From: Poriferisodalis sp022821985
GTDB lineage: Bacteria; Actinomycetota; Acidimicrobiia; Acidimicrobiales; Poriferisodalaceae
Length of the DNA stretch: 64,000 nucleotides
Assembly (NCBI RefSeq): GCF_965219595.1
Contig: NZ_OZ244781.1
Coordinates: forward strand, 1,488,001 to 1,552,000
Direction of reading: 5' to 3'
The notes beneath the pieces were generated by a model, which saw nothing but the letters and a program-made list of their open reading frames with translations, did not search any database and had not been told where the DNA came from. The position numbers and the translations under genes are program-made. Positions 63,254-64,000 of the stretch are shown here, in pieces (position 1 is the stretch's first letter; every line of letters starts with the position of its first letter).

Positions 63254-63382
63254 TTATCGGTCGCTGTCGGACTCAGCTCGCCAGAGGTCACGCCGACGCT
63301 TGAACTCGAAGGCAAATTCTCCGATCTGCGCTTCGAGCTCGAGCTGCGGCGTACTGATAATCCTGTCGCTGCTCGGAGGCAT
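63254..63382 (-). CDS. Possible small protein of 42 residues
   Basis: The minus strand encodes MPPSSDRIISTPQLELEAQI and then GEFAFEFKRRRDLWRAESD with a TAA stop at 63254-63256. It has a protein-like composition with charged helical character. No ribosome site is evident. It may be a real small gene or a shadow. Confidence 0.3.
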   Translation of the reverse strand: MPPSSDRIISTPQLELEAQIGEFAFEFKRRRDLWRAESDSDR

Positions 63383-63429
63383 CTGGTGGTAGTGATGATG
63401 TTTGGCAACTGCGGCAACTGGAGTGGATC

Positions 63430-63998
63430 CTGAACGGAACGCAAGAATTCGACCTGAGCCAGCCCGTCTATTCGCTGACTGACGCGGCCGCGATCCTCGC
63501 AGTCAGCCGGAGCACGCTTGGTTGGTGGCTGGAGGGCGGCGAGCGTCGCGGCCATCACTACAAGCCGGTCATCCGGACCGAACCAACCGGCGACACCCGC
63601 CTCACCTGGCCGGAGTTCCTGGAAGCGGGACTCCTGCGCCAGTATCGGCGCAAGCTCCAGGTCCGACTCCATGAAATTCGCAACTTCGTCTCGGCCCTCA
63701 GGGACGAGCTGGGAGTGGCGCATCCGCTGGCGTACGCGACGCCGTGGGTCGGCGAGGGGCGGCGGCTGCTCATCCGTTTCCAAGAGTTGTGCGAACTGCG
63801 CGGCGAACTGCGTCTTATCGCATTGGTAGACGACCAGCCGTTGCTGCTTCCTCCGGCTGATTCATTCGTGAAGCGGGTGGAATGGGATGACGACCGGCCG
63901 GTCGCATGGCGGCCGCACGCCGATGATGCTTCGCCGGTCCGGTGCCGGCCAGACCGGCGGTTCGGCAGGCCGGCTATCGCTGGCATCAGCACGTCGGC
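63430..63998 (+). CDS. DUF433/VapB45-type antitoxin-like protein, cut by the window edge
   Basis: The frame reads PVYSLTDAAAILAVSRSTLGWWLEGG (a MerR-like helix-turn-helix), then RLTWPEFLEAGLLRQYRRKLQVRLHEIRNFVSALRDELGVAHPLAY, and ends in RRFGRPAIAGISTS, the start of the DUF433 domain. In this frame there is no ATG, GTG or TTG between the TAA at 63358-63360 and the conserved part; CTG at 63430 with GGAG 7 nt upstream is the best start. The end lies outside the window. Confidence 0.75.
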   Translation, partial: MNGTQEFDLSQPVYSLTDAAAILAVSRSTLGWWLEGGERRGHHYKPVIRTEPTGDTRLTWPEFLEAGLLRQYRRKLQVRLHEIRNFVSALRDELGVAHPLAYATPWVGEGRRLLIRFQELCELRGELRLIALVDDQPLLLPPADSFVKRVEWDDDRPVAWRPHADDASPVRCRPDRRFGRPAIAGISTS

Positions 63999-64000
63999 GA

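Overview
The window is high-GC bacterial DNA, most likely from an actinobacterium of the Acidimicrobiia type. This is an inference. It rests on frequent GTG/TTG starts, lipoproteins whose lipobox Cys is followed by an acidic D/E run, a UPF0182 protein, a CWB2-repeat/PBP4 cell-wall protein, and a catabolism-rich gene set of Rieske oxygenases, an LLM flavoprotein and several ABC importers. No species is named by any marker here.

Layout. 0-10 kb: three Rieske oxygenase alpha subunits (two in a row with a VOC protein, one under a divergent PaaX-like repressor), a geranylgeranyl-reductase-like flavoprotein, folD and mdh. 10-10.7 kb: two unpaired antitoxin-like genes. 10.8-21.9 kb: a cyclic-amide (hydantoin-like) catabolic cluster with a DUF917 protein, HyuA, a renal-type dipeptidase, a PucR regulator, a DAO-type oxidase, a three-gene sugar-type ABC importer and a hydantoin-type racemase. 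Most junctions in it are ATGA or GTGA overlaps. 22-31 kb: a serine beta-lactamase-like protein, a two-helix membrane protein, PBP4, purH, purN and UPF0182.

31.4-36.1 kb is an accessory region. An initiator tRNA-fMet carries a 3.1 kb island bounded by a 37-bp perfect direct repeat. The island holds a transposase remnant, an ATZ/TRZ-type amidohydrolase and a cupin. Next come a Uma2 nuclease and a mobile mystery protein A/B pair in which the Fic gene (B) has lost its centre. 37-48.6 kb: a Liv-type importer (binding protein on a long Ala/Glu stalk, LivH, fused LivM-LivG, LivF), then a TetR gene divergent from an operon of acyl-CoA ligase, hydrolase, LLM flavoprotein, SDR and amidase. 48.6-55.6 kb, all on the minus strand: a frameshifted flavoprotein, then a histidine kinase, response regulator and lipoprotein that share His/Gly/Glu-rich tracts, and a one-polypeptide GAF-kinase-receiver-DNA-binding protein. 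56-60.5 kb: a glycine betaine importer with a double permease. 60.5-64 kb: a TetR regulator, Cu/Zn superoxide dismutase, small membrane proteins and a DUF433 gene cut by the window edge.

The best candidates for something not yet described are the kinase/regulator/lipoprotein trio with matching His-rich tracts (50.0-53.5 kb), the tRNA-bounded island without an integrase (31.4-34.6 kb), and the hydantoin-type cluster in which a DUF917 protein sits where HyuB would be expected (10.8-21.9 kb).
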